Assembly (NCBI RefSeq): GCF_050948175.1
Contig: NC_135201.1
Coordinates: forward strand, 7,812,001-7,876,000
Direction: 5' to 3'
DNA from: Xylocopa sonorina
Lineage: Eukaryota > Arthropoda > Insecta > Hymenoptera > Apidae
Length of the DNA: 64,000 nt
Shown: one piece after another, positions 1 to 10,526 of the stretch
How the letters are laid out: each line of letters begins with the position of its first letter
Numbering within the stretch: position 1 is the stretch's first letter
Notes under the pieces: generated by a model
Databases searched by the model: none
What the model was told of the DNA's origin: nothing
The model's input: the letters and a program-made list of their open reading frames with translations, nothing else
Translations under genes and position numbers: made by a program

Positions 1-2079
1 ATTAAAAGAACAGCTGTTCCACTCGCTACGATCCGCGATAACAACGATTTCTCGAGGGCAGAGAACGCGATCCGATTTTTAAAAACAAGAAACAGCGGGT
101 TCGTGACCGATGGAGTTACGCAATGGGATATTAAAATCGTGGAATCAAGTTTTCCGTCCGGGTAGGCGCGCGGTTAGCAAAGGGCTGCGTTTAACGCGGG
201 TTAATCGCGGGAAATAAAGTTTCCAATTGGACGGATAGGATCGCGGTGTGACACACACGCGAATAACTTTCGTTACAGGGCGATAGGGGCCATTAACAAT
301 TACTGGTCGCGTGAAAACGACCAATACTGGTGTCCCTGTGTAATGGGACGTCGTGCTCTGTTACATCGAGCAACCCCTTTGACGTTCACCCAGATAGCGG
401 TAATTCCTCGACGAGGTGAACTGGATTCTGAGCCCTTCGATACTTTTCGCGTGGCTCTTAAGACGAATCTGTCCAGCTGAGCGTCTTTTAAAGTGCATTT
501 ACGCGTTTCACATTGTCTGCAGCACGCTTTTCTCGATAGAATTGTCTGATTGGTTAGTAGAAAAGAGTCCTGGTTCGCGATCAACGATCCACAGCACGAA
601 CAAAGATCGTTGCACAGTGTTGTAGCCGCAGGTGGACCAAAATGGAGGACACATTAGAGTGGAAATTAAGTTTACGAGAAAAACGATTCTTCGAGGGACT
701 CGAGTAATGGAAATCAAACAGTTTTAATTGGTAAATAGCTAATGGAGGTTCTCAGAGTTGTCGATGCGGAGGGTACTTTCTATTTGAACGTGACTAAACG
801 GCTGCTAATAATCGAAACGTCGAGTTTAATTGGGGAAAGTGAAATCCAATTAAGAAGTATCGATAGGGTGTGCGATATCAAATAGAGCGACCGTGCCAGC
901 GTAATTGGTGCTGGTTCTTTTCATCAGCAGGTAATGTGCACTTCGCTCGTCAGAAGCGGTCCTTCTCGACTGGCGAATAGTTTCGTGACAAGCAGCCTTT
1001 GCAAGGATAAGTACGCCAGAGGGAAACATGATAAGACACAGTGAAAATAACCGGGATTAGAGTCTCGCTGCGCACGTATCGTACGGCACATCGAATCACG
1101 AACGGTGGTACGTTGTTTTTGCAAACGGTGCCGCGTTGAAGTCTGCAAATGACACACGCCAGCCGACGCGAGCCGCGATTACATTAATTAGGGAATTATT
1201 AGACGCTGGATTAAAAACAGAACAAACAAATGCTAGTTAAAATTGTAGCCTGTCGAGACGTTTAATTGTTTCCTTTTATTCCTGAATTTTTTTTTTAATT
1301 ACAGCTACAGCTGGCTATGTTGCACACTTTTTTCGTGATTATCGTTGGGAATATAGTTTCAAGAATCCTTTAACTGGTACAAAGTACGCTGCTAATGAAG
1401 TGAGAACAGTCTCGATGCAGTTTGCGTCGCAAACACACCTCAAATTATACAACTATCTCCGTACAAAGAGTACCGTTCGTTTGTAGAAGCACATAAGTCG
1501 TCTGCAAGGTAATCGCATCAGAAAAAGTTGTTCCAACGCTGGTTATTACCGCTAAAATTATAAACGATCTCGAATTTCATATGTACCTCTTGTCATACTG
1601 TAGACATCAGTGTCCAAGAATACAGTTCCCGTAGCGACATTAGACATTCGACTCGTATCCTCCAGTGTCACTGAAACCCTTAAAAGTCTTCGTTCTTGCG
1701 CTTGCTTAACAGATATTTACAGTCCTTCGCCTCGTGCCCCTACGATCATTGAATCCATCCACTATTACACAAACTCCATCGTCCCACGAGTGCCCAAAGC
1801 AACGCCAGAGTCCTCTCCAACCGACGATTAACAGTATCTCCTGCTCGAAGCACTGGACTTGTCACCAAATATCAGCAACCTCTTCAAAACCACTATTACT
1901 CTCTCTCTCAACCCTCTCAACAAGCCAACAATGTCCATATCCCCACCAATGCCAATCGACTTCAACTTAACTCTCAATTACCTCGAGGTTCACAGAAACA
2001 CGTCTCTCAACGTCCAAACAAAATCCTCCGGAACTCTGCATCCAAACTGGCAGACGAATAATTCTCAATCCTTCTCGAA
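1..2079. other. Non-coding stretch, no supported gene
   Basis: Mixed-composition DNA. The open frames here are short, start at arbitrary points and resemble no family I know. There is a TATCGATA (DRE-like) octamer at 858-865. I see no splice-bounded coding exon and no structured RNA. It could be intron or flank of a gene lying outside the window. Confidence 0.5.
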
Positions 2080-2680
2080 GCTCTCTTCGAACTGTCCTCT
2101 CGCGTTCTCCACGAAATCGCCCTCGAAACAGCGTCGAAGTCTCCGCGTCGACGAACGCCAGCCGTCGAACCGTTCGCAGCGGCTACTTTTCGACGAGAAA
2201 CTTACCCCAAATACGTCGACGCGACCGATTTCCCTCGGACGAACGACACTTTGTCGAACCGGAAGCGACACTGGGCGAGCGCACGCGGGCCGGAAAACGA
2301 GTCGATGGAAAACCGGAAGGTCGGATGAAAATCGAGCAACCAGCGTCGCGTCTCCAGGGACACTGCGCTCGAACGGTACCCACACTCCCGATGCGCTCGC
2401 TCGCCCCCACTCCGCGGACGGGGCCAGCGAGCCGCGAGCCGGTTGCCCGCGCCGCGCCACGCCCACCGCGCGCGACTCGACCGCTGGCCCGCTGGGCGTG
2501 CCGCTCTGCCCCCACCACGCGCGACACTCTTCTCCTCGCGGCGCGTACGCGCGTTCCCCTCCTTGACCAGCCGTCCACCGCGTCGTGCGTACTCCTCCGC
2601 CTAGTCGTTACGCGGACGCTTTGTTTTAACGCTGCTAGAATTGCGTCCGCGTTGCGCGATCGTTAACCCGTTTCGCGAGA
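2080..2680. promoter_or_regulatory. CpG-rich block, possible promoter or enhancer
   Basis: GC and CpG content rise sharply against the surroundings, and the block contains CACCC/GC-box-like strings such as ccacgcccaccgc near 2456-2468. Open frames on both strands (the longest on + runs 1859-2566, 235 codons) are low-complexity Ser/Thr/Pro/Arg translations expected from GC-rich DNA, so I do not call a gene. Promoter function is inferred from composition only. No gene start is visible downstream until Max, 8 kb away. Confidence 0.3.
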
Positions 2681-3060
2681 GGACACGCGGGCTTCGAGTA
2701 TTCCTTGCGTTTCGTAGCTTGTTGGGGAGGAAGCTGATGGGCGCAGAGATGCGGATGATGTTTATTTTGTTTATTTTTCTGGTTTAGTTTAATATCGAGT
2801 TGTCGAGTTTTGTATGTCGCGGGGGTGGATGCTTTTTTTTAAACGCTGGTCGAATTGCATCCGCGTTGGGCGATTGTTAATCCGTTTCGCGAGGGACACG
2901 CGGGCTTTGAGTATTCCTTGCGTTTCGTAGCTCGTTGGAGAGGAAGCTGATGGGTGCAGAGATGCGGATGATGTTTATTTTTCTGGTTTAGTTTAATATT
3001 GAGTTGTCGATCTTTGTATGTCGTGGGGGTTGCTAAGTTTTTTGCAGAGATGCGGATAGA
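2626..3060 (+). repeat. Tandem duplication, unit about 213 bp
   Basis: A block beginning 'aacgctgctagaattgcgtc' near 2628 recurs in diverged form from about 2840. Both copies share the strings 'gacacgcgggctt', 'gagtattccttgcgtttcg' and 'cagagatgcggatgatgttt'. A third partial match ('gcagagatgcggata') follows near 3043-3058. The copies differ by scattered substitutions and small indels, so the duplication is not very recent. I see no coding potential. Confidence 0.8.
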
Positions 3061-4657
3061 GTAGATGTTTATTTTTCTGTTTTAATCTCGTATTGAGTTT
3101 AGAGATGATTCGAGCTTTTATTTGTTACTTCTGCTGTCGATGAATGGAGTTTAAAACTGATTTGGTCTATGTAGGTTTATTGTATTATAGTAAGGCATGG
3201 GATAGAAATTCGTAAGAAATTTATTATTTTGTAAATTGTAGAAGTAGTTCTCTCGAATGTTTCGAGTCGTACTCTCTACGTGTCTTTGATTTTACTTAGG
3301 ATACGTAGTGCACTGGTAGAAAGCTAGCGTGCGCTCGTTTCGCGATACGTTTTGATTAAGTTCGCGTTCGCGTTCTTAGTAGGAATTATTTTATTATCCG
3401 TACGACAGACGCTGGGAGTTAATCGGATGGGATCGACCACGTTTAAGTCCAGTCGCGCTCACTTTCATATGCGATTAATTGCACATCGAGATGGATGAAA
3501 CGTTTAATGGGTAGGCAATGTTTGATGTAATGAGATGTTGGCTCGATAAACGGACCAAGAACTATTTTTTTCAATACAAATAATCGCTGGTACAATTTAA
3601 ATCGCCACAGGTTGCTGCGTAGAAGAAGAAAGCCTGTATTTAGACTTTCCTCGAGCAAAATGCTAGAATACGGTTCGATTGCTCGTTAGATCGTCGAAAT
3701 TACATGGTACGATTAAAAAGTTCAGTTTCTATTTAATTAAAATTCACAAGCCTCGCGATTCTAAGTACTAATGGATATAAAACTGATACGAAAATTATTA
3801 CGCGTATACTTTCGATGTATCCATTTATAAAATATTTTATTCTGCAACAAATTCGAGAGAAATATATATAGAAAAAAATAAATACGAAGGAACTTCTAAA
3901 CACGTCCCATAATAAGTTCAATAAAGATGACAAGTTCAAGCTTGATTCTATTAAACTCGTTACTCAAATACACAAAGTGTACAGCCATAAAAATTTCTAT
4001 AAAACCCACCAGACTCTGTCCAATCCCATCAGTTGGAAATTAGAACGCGTGCCTTCAATTACGCGCAGTTTAAGCGATCGCAGAGTCTTCAGCGTTTAAA
4101 CTCGCACGCGAGGACGTTCCCTCATGTTCAGACGAGGGTCCGTTTCAATTTGCGCGAGAACGATCACGTTCCTCCGTTAAAACCGTGTATTATAAGAGCA
4201 GGAAGAGGAGCAGAGCGCGTTACGTCGATCGTACCACTCAATAAACGCGTGGATGAATTTAAAAAAAAAAAATGGACGCTCGTCAATTCTTTGATGCGTC
4301 GTTTTTCGAAAACAGCAGTGACTTTCGTACGATGGAGCCACTTGGACACTTTATCCGCGATATTCCTTCCAGAAGGACCGCCTTCTTATTTGCACGAGCA
4401 GCTCGACGGTAACCGTGACCGTCACCGTGACAAGTCGCTCGCTATAGAGTCACCAGGATGACTTATCCCTCAGCCGCTTTTGTCGCGCGCCCAACCGCGC
4501 GAGTACCCGGCGAACATCGTAAATTTACCCACCAACCCTCGCCCCTCGCACGCCTCGCGTTGCATCGCGCGATCATTTCGCGGTGCTGATTCAATTTACT
4601 CCCCTTTGACTCGTATCCGCCTAGAACGATCTTTTTCACTTACAGATACATCCGTTG
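3061..4657. other. Non-coding stretch between repeats
   Basis: AT-rich to about 4020, then moderately CpG-rich from about 4030 to 4600. The plus-strand open frame at 4033-4461 (142 codons) is interrupted by an A-run and is compositionally unlike the real genes of this window. I see nothing recognisable. Confidence 0.4.
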
Positions 4658-5385
4658 GGACACTTGAGCATTATTTGAAAATTGGACTTAATGAATCGTG
4701 TTAAGAATAGAAAGAATATTTCGAGAAACAGAACTTTAGGGACACTTGAGCATTATTTGAAAATTGGACTTAATAAATCGCGATAAGAGTAGGAAAAATA
4801 TTTAGAACTTTAGAGACACTTGAGCATTATTTGAAAATTGGACTTAATAAATCGTGTTAAGAATAGAAAGAATATTTCGAGAAACAGAACTTTAGGGACA
4901 CTTGAGCATTATTTGAAAATTGGACTTAATGAATCGTGTTAAGAATAGGAAGAATATTTCGAGAAACAGAACTTTAGGGACACTTGAGCATTATTTGAAA
5001 ATTGGACTTAATAAATCGCGATAAGAGTAGGAAAAATATTTAGAACTTTAGAGACACTTGAGCATTATTTGAAAATTGGACTTAATAAATCGCGTTAAGA
5101 GTAGCAAGAATATTTCGAGATTCCTAATAGAACTTTAGGGACACTTGAGCATTACTTTAAAATTGGACTTAATAAATCGCGATAAGAGTAGGAAGAATAT
5201 TTAGAAGGATAGAATTTTAGGGACACTTGAGCATTACTTTAAAATTGGACTTAATAAATCGCGTTAAGAGTAGCAAAAATATTTCAAGGGCTCGAACTTT
5301 AGGGACACTTGAGCACTATTTCAAAATTGGACTTAATAAATCTCGTTAAGAGTAGGAAGAATATTTCGAAGGATAGAACTCCATT
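4658..5385 (+). repeat. Minisatellite, about 9 copies of a 73-86 bp unit
   Basis: Every unit carries 'gacacttgagcatta' followed by 'aattggacttaat' and 'aatcg'. Copies start near 4659, 4741, 4814, 4897, 4979, 5053, 5140, 5221 and 5306. Period lengths alternate because a segment reading 'tttcgagaaacagaac' is present or absent after the 'aatatt' of each unit, which gives a higher-order pattern. No long open frame spans it. Confidence 0.92.
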
Positions 5386-5399
5386 TTACAGAGAGCAGC

Positions 5400-6250
5400 C
5401 TCGTTGAAGGAATGATCCGCGCTGGCCGCTCGAAATTTCGCTTATTACCGCGAAATTCGATTCACCGCAGGCCCCCTCCAGCCGTGCCAGTATTAATCAA
5501 ACCCGAAAACATTCCGCCATTCTCCCACCCGTGCCCCTTATCTCGCCGTCCGAGCGATTCCTCCTCCATACTCGCAAAAACACACATTCGTTTCCCCCCT
5601 CTATCCTATTTAGAGCCGACTTTCTCCACCCTCGTTCGCGTTACGAGCTTGGATCACGTCGAACGCCGCCGGTCTCTTTATTGTTTCCCCCTCGATTACC
5701 TGGGCCCTCGTTACTCCCGCCACGAGCAGCCCTCGAGGCTGCTACGCGACGCCCACCGCGGTGGGCGTGGCCAATGACCAACCACGATGCGCGCGACGCG
5801 TTCACGCTGACCGTGTCGCGTCTGTTCACCGCCATGAACGCTGGCCACGCCCATCGTAGCCGCCATTCGTCCGCCCCACCCTCTGCTGGGCGTGGGCATC
5901 GTTCGCCAGCCGATTCAGCAGCTTTGCGACGCTGTTCTCGCGGCTCTGTCCATGAAAAAGTCTCGCAGAGCTGGAAGAAGGCGAGGTAGAGAGAGAGACA
6001 GAGTGAGAAAGAGAGGAGAGGGTAGATGGAAAGGCTGTGCTCTCGAAAATCCTGCGAACCTCCCTCCAAACGGCTACCTACGGACGGCTATGCAGGCTCT
6101 ACGGTAGCAAGCACGCGCGTGATAGCTCGTCGGATCGATGCGAGGAGGTAAGCGTCGTTAGCTGCTCGTTGCGCGGTAAAGAGTGTGGGATGCATACGCT
6201 GCGCGTTATTTATTCGTTTGTTATGGCTCGTCTGGCGAGCTCGTAGGACA
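5400..6250. promoter_or_regulatory. CpG-rich block with repeated KLF/EGR-like boxes
   Basis: A locally GC-rich, CpG-rich segment with several GC-box/EGR-like strings on both strands: gcggtgggcgtggccaatg at 5758-5776 (a GC box next to CCAAT), ccacgcccat near 5844 and gggcgtgggc near 5888. Overlapping open frames on both strands have no recognisable product. This resembles a promoter or first-exon region, but I see no convincing start codon plus splice donor, so the assignment rests on composition and motifs. Confidence 0.35.
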
Positions 6251-6544
6251 GCGTGGGTTTAGGGATGGTTTTATGGATAAAACCACTCTACGCTTACTTC
6301 GTTTAGGACACTAGTATCAATAAACGTGGTATGGTAGGAGGTTGCGTTTATCGATAACCAATGTATGTCTGCGTAAATCGGTGTAACGAGCAGCTGATTA
6401 ACGTGTACGCGAGAACGATGAACGACATAGATTTCGTACATCTTTGCATTTGCAATTGTGGCACAGATGTCGATTCCAGTATTGGACAATAAAATAAGGA
6501 ACGCGCGACGACGCTCAGAATCCGTGGAGCTAGCAACCGGCTAA

Positions 6545-6890
6545 TAGATTGATCAGTAGGACGGATAAAACGATTGCCTGGCCGGTCGTTTATCCGTCGT
6601 CTTTTTGCTCGCGACGAGCAGCCGATTCGACGAATTCAATAACTCGCTGCTCCTCGTGCTTCCCTGCAAACGTACCGCCCGTTTCCCCACCTCAGAAGCC
6701 GCGTGGGCGGAATCGCGTCAGCGGTGGAGTGCGATTCGCGGCGAGGCGTGGCGAGACGCGCCCACTGGCGTCGCCTCAGAGACGCTGGTCTCTCGTCACG
6801 CTCCACGGAACCGGATCGCTGGTCCGCGCGTTGTTGCGTTACCGCGTACGGACGTGCGAACCGGCTCGAGAGACCAGCCCTTGATGCTCG
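6545..6890. promoter_or_regulatory. Second CpG-rich block
   Basis: CpG-dense DNA with gcgtgggcgga near 6708 and gcgtggcgagacgcgccc near 6744-6761, similar in flavour to the block at 5.4-6.25 kb. It is followed directly by a GA microsatellite. The open frames are compositional. Confidence 0.25.
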
Positions 6891-6894
6891 AGTG

Positions 6895-6917
6895 TCAGAG
6901 AGAGAGAGAGAGGGAGA

Positions 6918-6961
<44 letters not shown>

Positions 6962-6973
6962 GAGAGAGAGAGA
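6895..6973 (+). repeat. (GA)n microsatellite
   Basis: Nearly uninterrupted GA dinucleotides with a few GGA interruptions. In insects such tracts can be bound by GAGA-factor-like proteins; here that is only a possibility. Confidence 0.95.
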
Positions 6974-7145
6974 AGGGGGTGAGGGAACGGGCCCAATGCG
7001 AGGAAAAGGAGTTATTGTTTTTTTATCCGCTGATCCCGCGGAATCGATCGAACCGATTTGCTGGATATGCTCGATTCGGGTTCTCTCAGAGTCGCGTTCT
7101 CCAGCCAGAGATGGGATCAAGCGTATCGCGTGTAGATCGGATTGA

Positions 7146-7550
7146 AACTCGATTGGGTAACTCGCAATCGAGGACTGGTTAGGAGATGTGGAGGAGTAGC
7201 GTTGGTAATTGAAAAAATTAGGCTAAGACACTACTGGGTGTAACGATTACGTTTTCATTTTAATGCTGTCTACAATTTGAGTGCATTGAAACTCGTAATT
7301 GAGGACTGGTTTGGAGATATGCAGGAGTAGCGTTGGTAAATGAAAAAATTAGACTAAGACACTACTGGGTGTAACGATTACGTTTTCATTTTAATGCTGT
7401 CTACAGTTTGAGTGCATTGAAACTCGTAATTGAGGACTGGTTTGGAGATATGCAGGAGTAGCGTTGGTAATTGAAAAAATTAGAAGAAGGCACTACTGGG
7501 TGTAACGATTATATTTTTATCTTAATGCTGTGTACAGTTTGAGTGCTCCT
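7146..7550 (+). repeat. Three-copy tandem repeat, unit about 130 bp
   Basis: Three consecutive copies share 'ggagtagcgttggtaa', 'actactgggtgtaacgatta' and 'tttgagtgc'. They start near 7146-7159, 7289 and 7420. Copies 2 and 3 are closer to each other than to copy 1. There is no coding potential. Confidence 0.9.
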
Positions 7551-8040
7551 ATGGTAGGTTTTATAAAGAGTCTTTAAGGAGTGATTACGTATGTGGGTTC
7601 AATGTAATTGTTTGTTAATTGGTTCAATTGCGTTTTGCAGATTTTCTGCAGTTTTTATCTGCGACAGGGATGTGAAAGGGACCAAAGGGGCTGGATTTCG
7701 GTTGATAACGAAGATTGGAGCATCTTGCAGCAGGAATCGAAGAGATACAGCGGAAATGGACGAGAAATTAATTGTTTGACTACTCCAGCTAGGTCTGTAG
7801 CTTCTTAATTCGAATTAAGAAGAACCTTAAGAACTAATTTATCGATATTATAGATTATAATGTTTTATATTATAAATTATAGGGTTTATAATATAAATTA
7901 GCCTAAGAATTAATTGTAAGATATATTTCTAATAAGTTTACAGCAATAGTTTGTAGTAATTAGTCTGTAAGAACATTTTGTAGTTTGTAAAATTATACAA
8001 TGATGCAATAAACGCTTGAATACTGTTAATTAACTGTTTA
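7551..8040. other. Short AT-rich spacer, nothing recognised
   Basis: AT-rich DNA between the triplicate repeat and the CRE foldback element. A TATCGATA octamer lies at 7840-7847. The two overlapping short plus-strand frames near 7591-7808 resemble nothing. Confidence 0.4.
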
Positions 8041-9440
8041 ATTACTAAATAACATCCTGTAAAGACCGATCCCAGTCCTAAAGCGAGTTAAAACTCGCAA
8101 AAAATAGTCCTGCACATAATTAAACTAGTTGTAAGCTTGAATTTCTTCAATTACCGGAAATGACGTCATTATCAAGCCTAAAAATCGAGGTCTTTCGATC
8201 GAGACAGCAATTTCTGAAATTTGAATTTCCCGCTTTTTTTTCGGATACCTCCTATGACGTCATGTTCTCCTGATACAAAGTCGATTTTCGGGGTTTCGAT
8301 CGAAAGAATCGAGGTATCGGGAATTCCAGGAATTCTTGATGACGTCATTTCCAAGAAGTGGCACTATTCGGATACCTCCTATGACGTCATGTTCTCCTGA
8401 TACAAAGTCGATTTTCAAGGTTTCGATCGCTAAAATCGAGAAAGTATCAGGAGAACATGACGTCACAGGAGGTATGCTTGCCACTTCCAGGAAAATGACG
8501 TCAGTTCCCAGAATCGCCGAAATTCCAGGAATTCTCGATGTCGTCATTTCCAAGAAGTGGCACTATTCGAATACCTCCTCATATGTTATGTTCTCCTGAT
8601 ACAAAGTCGATTTTTGGGGGTTTCGATCGAAAAATTGCGAAAGTATCAGGAGAACATGACGTCACAGGAGGTATGCTTGCCACTTCTAGGAAAATGACGT
8701 CACTTCCAAGAATCGCTGAAATTCCAGGAATTCTCGATGACGTCATTTCCAAGAAGTGGCACTATTCGAATACCTCCTCATATGTTATGTTCTCCTGTTA
8801 CAAAGTCGAATTTTCAAGATTTTGATCGAAAAATCGGCAATGTATCAGGAGAACATGACGTCATAGGAGGTATCCGAATAGTGCCACTTCTTGGAAATGA
8901 CGTCATCGAGAATTCCTGGAATTTCGGCGATTCTTGGAAGTGACGTCATTTTCCTAGAAGTGGCACGCATACCTCCTCACTACTTATGTTCTCCTGATAC
9001 AAAGTCGGATTTTCAGATTTTTGGTCGAAAAATCGGCAATGTATCAGGAGAACATGACGTCATAGGAGGTATCCGAATAGTGCCACTTCTTGGAAATGAC
9101 GTCATCAAGAATTCCTGGAATTACCGATACCTCCTGTGACGTCATGTTCTCCTGATACTTTCGCAATTTTTCGATCGAAACCCCCAAAAATCGACTTTGT
9201 ATCAGGAGAACATAACATATGAGGAGGTATTCGAATAGTGCCACTTCTTGGAAATGACGTCATCGAGAATTCCTGGAATTCCAGAGATTCTAGGAAGTGA
9301 CGTCATTTACCGGGAATTAATGCATTTCAGCTCGCAATCAGTTTAATTCTGTGCGGGACTATTTTTTTACGAGTTTCATCTCGTTTAAGGATTGGGGTTG
9401 GGGTTTCTAGGACTGCTGGACAGGTCGTTAATTGATTAAA
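8041..9440. mobile_element. Foldback element with 17 TGACGTCA palindromes
   Basis: The ends are inverted copies of each other over roughly 100-120 bp. The left end holds 'actcgcaaaaaatagtcc' and 'gcacataattaaact' (8093-8125); the right end holds their complements at about 9339-9376. Between them lie variants of one module: TGACGTCA, 'ttccaagaagtggcac', 'tacctcct', 'tgttctcctgatac', 'aaagtcgatttt' and 'attccaggaattct', repeated in both orientations. Exact TGACGTCA starts at 8161, 8255, 8340, 8382, 8458, 8496, 8657, 8695, 8738, 8856, 8898, 8941, 9055, 9097, 9137, 9255 and 9298, with a one-base variant at 8539. There is no transposase frame; open frames inside are repeat translations. It is most simply a non-autonomous foldback or MITE-like element. 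The outer boundary is approximate. Confidence 0.8.
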
Positions 9441-9843
9441 CAATTTGTTAATAATAATTAGAGATTTATTGAAACCTTATATACATTTACAAACAGAGTA
9501 TTCTTACTATAACATAATGTAAAAGCAAATATAATATTATGCTTGAAAGTTAATATATAATGGTAAAAAATTAGTACTGCGATAGATTGTCCTCTTCTTT
9601 CTTCCATGGAAACCCTTCAGCTCCTCGTTGTCCACTTTTACTTATAATTTTCGAAGTATACCACTGGATAATTAGTGATTAATTAAAGATATTCCTCTGA
9701 ATGCACTTAATCTTCAAAGCTCTGCTTCCAGCTTTATATTAACATAAAAATATAACAATTACCCTAAAAATAATGAATACCAATAGAAATATAATATATA
9801 TTACACATCTATTACCTTCCTGACTTCGTTTCCGCTTTTTTTG
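9441..9843. other. AT-rich spacer
   Basis: AT-rich DNA with no recognisable gene, RNA or repeat beyond homopolymer-like runs. Confidence 0.4.
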
Positions 9844-9893
9844 CCTCTCTCTGTCTCTCTCTGTCTGTCTCTCTCTCTCACTCTCTCTGTCTG

Positions 9894-9963
<70 letters not shown>
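9844..9963 (+). repeat. (CT)n microsatellite
   Basis: About 120 bp of CT dinucleotides with occasional CTGT and CACT interruptions, perfect over the last 50 bp or so. Confidence 0.95.
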
Positions 9964-9966
<3 letters not shown>

Positions 9967-9983
9967 TTAATTACAGAATTTTA

Positions 9984-10526
9984 GTGTACTGCAGATTAAA
10001 TAAAGAAATTCCTTAATTTTCATTGAGTAGAAAGAGTCAGATAAATTGTATCTTCCGCTTTAGAGGTGAGAGAGAGAAAGATGCTAGAAAAAAGAGTGAG
10101 ACAGATGATACTTACTCTACTTTGGCACCCGTGGCGCCATCTCTGTGAAAAGTGCTCAAACTGGTCGCTCAGCGTTATCGACAGCGAAGCGAACTACTTA
10201 CCGACTAGTGGCGCCATCTCTGTGGCGAGCGCGGAAACTATTTGACGAGTAGTTTCAGCACTCGCCACAGAGATGGCGCCACTGGTCGGTAAGTAGTTCG
10301 CTTCACTGTCGATAATGCTGAGCGACCAGTTTGAGCACTTTTCACAGAGATGGCGCCACGGGTACCAGAATAGAGTCAGTATCATCTGTCTCACTCTTTT
10401 TTATAGCTTCCTTATGTATCTTTCTCTCTCTTACCTCTAAAGCGGGAGATTTAATTTACCTATCTCTTTCTATTCAATGAAAATCAACGAATTTCTTTAT
10501 TTAAACAGCTGTACTCCACTAGTACT
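9984..10526. mobile_element. Foldback (long-TIR) element, about 540 bp
   Basis: Two arms of roughly 230 bp are imperfect reverse complements meeting near 10235. The left arm runs from 'gattaaataaagaaattcc' through 'agagtgagacagatgat' and 'agtgctcaaactggtcgctc'; the right arm carries the complements in reverse order. The element is bracketed by a 9-bp direct repeat, agaatttta, at 9975-9983 and 10527-10535, which looks like a target-site duplication. Long inverted termini with a 9-bp duplication fit Mutator-like non-autonomous elements, but I see no transposase. Four copies of the core AGATGGCGC (either strand) lie in it, at 10134-10142, 10211-10219, 10271-10279 and 10348-10356. Confidence 0.75.

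Noticed and set aside
1859..2566. 235-codon plus-strand open frame
   Set aside because: It crosses an AT-rich to CpG-rich boundary, is Ser/Thr/Arg/Pro-biased, matches no known family, and is overlapped by equally open antisense frames; this is typical of stop-poor GC-rich DNA.
5531..6069. Overlapping 120-150 codon frames on both strands
   Set aside because: They lie in CpG-rich DNA, overlap on both strands and have no recognisable domain or splice structure.
6605..7182. Frames with Arg/Glu repeats
   Set aside because: The repetitive part is the translation of the GA microsatellite.
8260..9244. Several 66-97 codon frames on both strands with similar proteins
   Set aside because: They are translations of the CRE-containing repeat module; the similarity reflects DNA repeats, not a gene family.
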